Source of the DNA: Trichococcus pasteurii
GTDB taxonomy: Bacteria > Bacillota > Bacilli > Lactobacillales > Aerococcaceae
Direction: 5' to 3'
Length of the DNA: 64,000 nucleotides
Assembly (NCBI RefSeq): GCF_900112935.1
Contig: NZ_FONM01000003.1
Span: forward strand, 1 to 64,000
The translations under genes were made by a program, and so were the position numbers. Below, one piece after another: positions 60,425 through 64,000 of this stretch. The number at the start of each line of letters is the position of its first letter. The first letter of the stretch is position 1. Under the pieces are notes generated by a model, which was not told where the DNA came from, ran no database searches, and saw nothing but the letters and a program-made list of their open reading frames with translations.

Positions 60425-61279
60425 ATGAAAGTAAAAACATGGAAAAAAACAATGGCAGCTTTGATGGGTTTGTTTATTTTGGCGGGTTGCGGAAACGGAG
60501 CCACTGAGGAATCATCCGCAGCGAATGGTTCGGCGGATTCAGATACATTCGTGGTCGGAATGGAAGCAGGATACCCTCCTTTCAACTGGACCCAAAATGA
60601 TGACAGCAACGGCGCGGTGAAAATCGAGGGAGCTGACGGTTACGCAAATGGCTATGATGTTCAGATGGCCCAAAAAGTGGCGGATGGCTTAGGCAAGGAA
60701 TTGGTCATCGTCAAAACAGAATGGGATGGCCTGGTGCCGGCATTGGTTTCATCCAAAATCGATGCTATCGTTGCAGGTATGTCGCCGACAGACGAGCGCA
60801 AAGAAGCAATCGATTTCTCGGATTCCTACTATACAACTGAATTGGTAATGGTCGTAAAATCAGATGGAGCTTATGCAGATGCGACAACTTTGGCCGACTT
60901 TGCAGACGCAAAAGTCACAGCGCAGTTGAATACGTTGCACTATGGCGTTATCGATCAGATTGAAGGCGTGCAAAAGCAACCGGCAATGGACAGTTTCACT
61001 TCCATGCGCGTAGCTTTGGAATCGGGCACTATTGATGCCTACGTTTCGGAACGTCCTGAAGCCATCAGTGCTTCAGCAGCTAATTCTGCTTTCAAAATGG
61101 TCGAATTGGATGAAGCGGATACGTTTGAATTGTCCGTGGCTGATTCAGAAATCGCAATCGGTTTGATCAAAGAAAGCGAATTGAAAGATCAGATCAATGA
61201 GATTCTGAGCGGCATCACTGAAGAAGAACGCATCCAAATGATGGATGAAGCAATCCAAAACCAACCATCAGCTGAATAA
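60425..61279 (+). CDS. Amino-acid ABC transporter substrate-binding lipoprotein (probably lysine)
   Basis: A 284-aa SBP_bac_3 protein. Signal peptide with lipobox LAGC (Cys22). FVVGMEAGYPPFNW, GYDVQMAQKVADGLGKELV, WDGLVPALVSSKIDAIVAGMSPTDERKEAIDFSDSYY are typical of polar amino-acid receptors. The upstream lysine riboswitch argues for lysine as substrate. RBS AGGAGGAAAT. First gene of a three-gene unit. Confidence 0.9.
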   Translation: MKVKTWKKTMAALMGLFILAGCGNGATEESSAANGSADSDTFVVGMEAGYPPFNWTQNDDSNGAVKIEGADGYANGYDVQMAQKVADGLGKELVIVKTEWDGLVPALVSSKIDAIVAGMSPTDERKEAIDFSDSYYTTELVMVVKSDGAYADATTLADFADAKVTAQLNTLHYGVIDQIEGVQKQPAMDSFTSMRVALESGTIDAYVSERPEAISASAANSAFKMVELDEADTFELSVADSEIAIGLIKESELKDQINEILSGITEEERIQMMDEAIQNQPSAE

Positions 61280-61317
61280 TCTAGGTGGACGGAACATCAA
61301 AAAGGGGCATAAATTAA

Positions 61318-62103
61318 ATGGAGTTTAGTTGGGTTATCCGCATCATCGAAGAAAACTGGAGACAGTTTTTATCAGGTGCGTGGACAACATTATATATAGC
61401 TTTAATCGGAACAATCATCGGACTGGGGATCGGTCTGATGATCGGCGTCATCCGTACGATCCCGGTTGCTGAATCGGGATGGAAAAAACACGTGTACAAC
61501 GTGGTGAATTTCTTGCTGTCATGCTACATCGAAATTTTCCGCGGAACGCCAATGATCGTGCAAGCGATGGTCATCTATTATGGGGCGGCTTTGGCGTTTG
61601 ATATTGATATGAACCGCATCTTCGCAGCGTTGCTGATCGTATCGGTCAATACGGGTGCTTATATGTCGGAGATTGTCCGCGGCGGAATCATTTCCATCGA
61701 CAAAGGGCAATTCGAAGCTGCTCAAGCAATCGGGATGAATCACTTGCAAACGATGCGGAATGTCGTCATGCCGCAAGTGATCCGGAATATCTTGCCGGCG
61801 ACAGGGAACGAATTCGTCATCAACATCAAAGATACGTCCGTATTGAACGTCATCTCCGTTTCGGAACTGTTCTTTACGACCAAATCGATTTCCGGGAATA
61901 ATTTCCGTTATTTCGAATCATTCTTCGTGGCTTCAATCATTTACTTCGTCATGACCTTCACAGTGACGCGCGTCCTGCGTGCCATCGAAAGAAAAATGCA
62001 AGGCCCTGATAATTATCAGATGATGGGTGCAGGTCAAGACCAATTGACTACACCAGAATTAATGGCTCGCAAAAAACAAGCAGGAAGAGACAGAGCAAAT
62101 TAA
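61318..62103 (+). CDS. Amino-acid ABC transporter permease
   Basis: A 261-aa HisM-type permease with about five TM helices, opening [23 protein letters not shown], with [14 protein letters not shown] and the ATPase-contact EAA motif [24 protein letters not shown]. Second subunit of the lysine-riboswitch operon; probably a homodimer. Confidence 0.92.
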   Translation: MEFSWVIRIIEENWRQFLSGAWTTLYIALIGTIIGLGIGLMIGVIRTIPVAESGWKKHVYNVVNFLLSCYIEIFRGTPMIVQAMVIYYGAALAFDIDMNRIFAALLIVSVNTGAYMSEIVRGGIISIDKGQFEAAQAIGMNHLQTMRNVVMPQVIRNILPATGNEFVINIKDTSVLNVISVSELFFTTKSISGNNFRYFESFFVASIIYFVMTFTVTRVLRAIERKMQGPDNYQMMGAGQDQLTTPELMARKKQAGRDRAN

Positions 62104-62125
62104 TTGCCACAGGAGGAATCATTTG

Positions 62126-62863
62126 ATGGAAAAAGTAATTGACGTACAGCATCTGAAGAAGAGCTTCGGTCAACATGAAGTGCTGAAGGACATCGATTTC
62201 AGTGTGAACAAGGGAGAAGTTGTGTGCATCATCGGTTCATCGGGATCCGGTAAATCGACGCTGTTGCGCTGCATCAATCTGCTTGAAAAACCAACAGCGG
62301 GAGAAATCATCTACAACGGCGAGAACGTCTTGGACTCGAAGCATGATATCTTCAAATACCGCAGTAAATTGGGGATGGTGTTCCAGCAGTTCAATTTGTT
62401 CAACAACTTGGATGTGCTGCATAATTGTACGGTAGGGCCTGTGAAGATCCTGAAAAAGTCTCAGCAGGAAGCCGAAAAGATTGCCATGGGCTATCTGGAG
62501 CAGGTTGGGATGGGGAAATTCATAAACGCCAAACCGGATCAGTTGTCAGGCGGCCAAAAACAACGCGTCGCTATCGCCCGCGCTTTGACGATGGAGCCGG
62601 ATGCGCTGTTGTTCGATGAGCCGACATCGGCTTTGGACCCGGAAATGGTGGGGGAAGTATTGAAGGTCATGAAGGACCTTGCCAACAGCGGCTTGACGAT
62701 GATTGTCGTGACGCATGAAATGGAGTTCGCGAGGGAAGTTTCCGATCGCGTCATCTTCATGGATCAAGGCGTTATCCTTGAACAGGGAGCTCCTGAGGAA
62801 ATCTTCTATCATCCAAAAGAGGATCGCACGAAGCAATTCCTGGAAAGATATCTTACAAAATAA
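62126..62863 (+). CDS. Amino-acid ABC transporter ATP-binding protein
   Basis: A 245-aa ATPase: Walker [10 protein letters not shown] (about 37-45), [13 protein letters not shown] (Q-loop), [16 protein letters not shown], Walker [15 protein letters not shown] and the H-loop [11 protein letters not shown]. The C-terminal [21 protein letters not shown] is typical of polar amino-acid importers. ATG 62126 follows AGGAGGAA; an adjacent TTG is less likely. Confidence 0.95.
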   Translation: MEKVIDVQHLKKSFGQHEVLKDIDFSVNKGEVVCIIGSSGSGKSTLLRCINLLEKPTAGEIIYNGENVLDSKHDIFKYRSKLGMVFQQFNLFNNLDVLHNCTVGPVKILKKSQQEAEKIAMGYLEQVGMGKFINAKPDQLSGGQKQRVAIARALTMEPDALLFDEPTSALDPEMVGEVLKVMKDLANSGLTMIVVTHEMEFAREVSDRVIFMDQGVILEQGAPEEIFYHPKEDRTKQFLERYLTK

Positions 62864-62866
62864 CAA

Positions 62867-62914
62867 AAGAAGAACGGTTCTGCAGAAACTGCAGGTTCCG
62901 TTCTTCTTTTTCAT
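62867..62914. terminator. Bidirectional terminator between the transporter and def
   Basis: AGAAGAACGG / CCGTTCTTCT stem with an inner CTGCAG pairing, T tract on the plus strand and A tract on the other. Confidence 0.8.
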
Positions 62915-62916
62915 TT

Positions 62917-63477
62917 TTATTCGATGATGATGATATCGTCTGCAACTGCAAAGGGTGCTTGTTCATTGATGTGATCGTAGAACATGACGCCATTGAGATG
63001 ATCGATTTCGTGCTGGACTACAATGGCCGTGTAGCCTTTGTAGCGGGCTTTGTGTGTCGCTCCTTCGGCATCTTGATAAGCTACCGTAATGCGGCTATGT
63101 CTGACGACGAATCCTGGTACTTCGCGATCCACTGAAAGGCAACCTTCGCCGCCTTTAAGGCAGGCACTTTCAACCGAGTGGCTGATGATTTTAGGGTTGA
63201 ACATCACTTTAGCCAATTCCGGAGGATCATCTTCATATTCCCCTGGTATCAGCAGCGCAATAATGCGCTTGGATACGTCGATTTGCGGAGCTGCCAAACC
63301 GACACCTGCGCGCAAGTTGAGTTGCTCGGCGATTTTTTCATCCTGACTGTTCGAAAGGAACTCCATCATTTCTGCGGCGATTTTCCGATCCTCCGCGGAT
63401 AAAGGGAAAGTGACCAAGTCAGCCGACCTCCGCAATGTAGGATGACCTTCACGGATGATGTTATCCATAGTGATCAT
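62917..63477 (-). CDS. def: Peptide deformylase (type II)
   Basis: A 186-aa metalloenzyme removing the formyl group from nascent proteins. Motif 1 GVGLAAPQ, motif 2 EGCLSVD, motif 3 [12 protein letters not shown]. The long loop between motifs 1 and 2 ([15 protein letters not shown]) is the Gram-positive type II insertion. RBS AAGGAGGA. Single gene. Confidence 0.96.
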   Translation of the reverse strand: MITMDNIIREGHPTLRRSADLVTFPLSAEDRKIAAEMMEFLSNSQDEKIAEQLNLRAGVGLAAPQIDVSKRIIALLIPGEYEDDPPELAKVMFNPKIISHSVESACLKGGEGCLSVDREVPGFVVRHSRITVAYQDAEGATHKARYKGYTAIVVQHEIDHLNGVMFYDHINEQAPFAVADDIIIIE

Positions 63478-63697
63478 GCATGCATTCCTCCTTTTGCTGG
63501 TTTTTATATTGAAATGATTGGGCTAGCAAACTGCAAAACACTTCACGTTACATAGTACACGTTTCGAAAAAAAAAAGCTAGACTCATCTTTTTCCTTGTA
63601 ATAAAGAAGAGGTATGTGTAAAATAGGAAAATGAAAAAATGATTACACGACGGTGTGAGGTTTTTTTGACTCTATAGCGAAAGAAGAGATGGTTTTT

Positions 63698-64000
63698 ATG
63701 ACAGTTGCTAAAGATTACATTGAAAAAGTCTATAAAAAGGTTGAAGATAGAGGCCCGCATCAAAAAGAATTCTTACAGGCGGTAAGAGAGTTGTTCGACA
63801 CGATCGAACCAGCTTTGGAAAAGAATCCGCACTACATAAAATGGAACATTCTTGAAAGAATGGTAGAACCTGAACGCATTGTTTCCTTCCGAGTTCCTTG
63901 GATGGATGACAAAGGGGATGTCCAAGTCAGCAAAGGTTTCCGGGTCCAGTTCAATTCAGCTATCGGACCATATAAAGGCGGTTTGCGCTTCCACCCGACC
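63698..64000 (+). CDS. gdhA: Glutamate dehydrogenase, 5' part (runs off the window)
   Basis: 101 codons of an NADP-type glutamate dehydrogenase: MTVAKDYIEKVYKKVEDRGPHQKEFLQAVRELF is cut here only by the window; further on come ERIVSFRVPWMDDKGDVQVSKGFRVQFNSAIGPYKGGLRFHP, the hexameric GDH consensus including the substrate-binding GGLRF region. RBS AAGAAGAGATGG. The 220-bp leader from 63478 shows no clear regulatory element. Confidence 0.93.
   Translation, partial: MTVAKDYIEKVYKKVEDRGPHQKEFLQAVRELFDTIEPALEKNPHYIKWNILERMVEPERIVSFRVPWMDDKGDVQVSKGFRVQFNSAIGPYKGGLRFHPT

Overview
The window looks like chromosome from a low-to-mid-GC lactic-acid-bacterium relative (Firmicutes, Lactobacillales; my best guess is Carnobacteriaceae, close to Trichococcus). 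Reasons: a cysteine desulfurase + DUF1831 pair, ireB-ruvX-DUF1292 followed by mltG-udk-greA, liaFSR, rpoY-rnjA, a type II peptide deformylase, strong AGGAGG ribosome-binding sites and several TTG/GTG starts. The taxonomic call is inference.

Layout. 1-29340 is core chromosome: M50 protease, sulfur/thio-tRNA genes (cysteine desulfurase, DUF1831, O-acetylhomoserine sulfhydrylase, mnmA), a formate/nitrite-type channel, xpt, recD2, a formylglycine-enzyme-like protein, T-box-controlled alaS, ireB-ruvX, mltG, udk, greA, the liaFSR cell-envelope stress module, rpoY-rnjA, a heterodimeric ABC exporter, a Cof-type phosphatase and tRNA-Ala(GGC). 54700-64000 is core chromosome again: panBCD, an L-2-hydroxyacid dehydrogenase, a HAD nucleotidase, a lysine-riboswitch-controlled amino-acid ABC transporter, def and the start of gdhA.

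Between them, 29341-54699 holds two mobile elements in tandem, both in the 3' end of tRNA-Ala. Three copies of a 14-bp core (29328, 41387, 54686) delimit element 1 (about 12.06 kb) and element 2 (about 13.30 kb). Each has a tyrosine integrase pointing toward the tRNA, a divergent CI/Cro-like switch with three operators, an excisionase/AlpA-like HTH protein, a conserved 35-aa membrane microprotein, its own replication module (Phg_2220_C-type initiator + DnaC-like loader in element 1; VapE-type primase/helicase in element 2) with iterons, and a pair of sigma-region-4-like regulators. Neither has a large terminase, portal or major capsid gene. This is the layout of phage-inducible chromosomal islands (phage satellites). 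Element 1 carries a small terminase subunit and, unusually, a complete 694-aa tail tape measure protein without other recognisable tail genes, then about 550 bp of densely hairpinned noncoding DNA that looks like a large ornate RNA (ROOL/GOLLD-like). Element 2 ends with a HigB-like toxin and a HigA-ImmA/IrrE fusion.

How the satellites may work: the two integrases share the core site but have different 12-bp-spaced arm-type repeats. In each element these arm repeats occur at the left end, at the right end and, unexpectedly, a third time just downstream of the HTH gene. A second motif accompanies them at the right end and internally, and recurs in the integrase leader. The satellite interpretation, the tape-measure hijack idea and the RNA class are inferences; gene order, repeats and motifs are read directly from the sequence.
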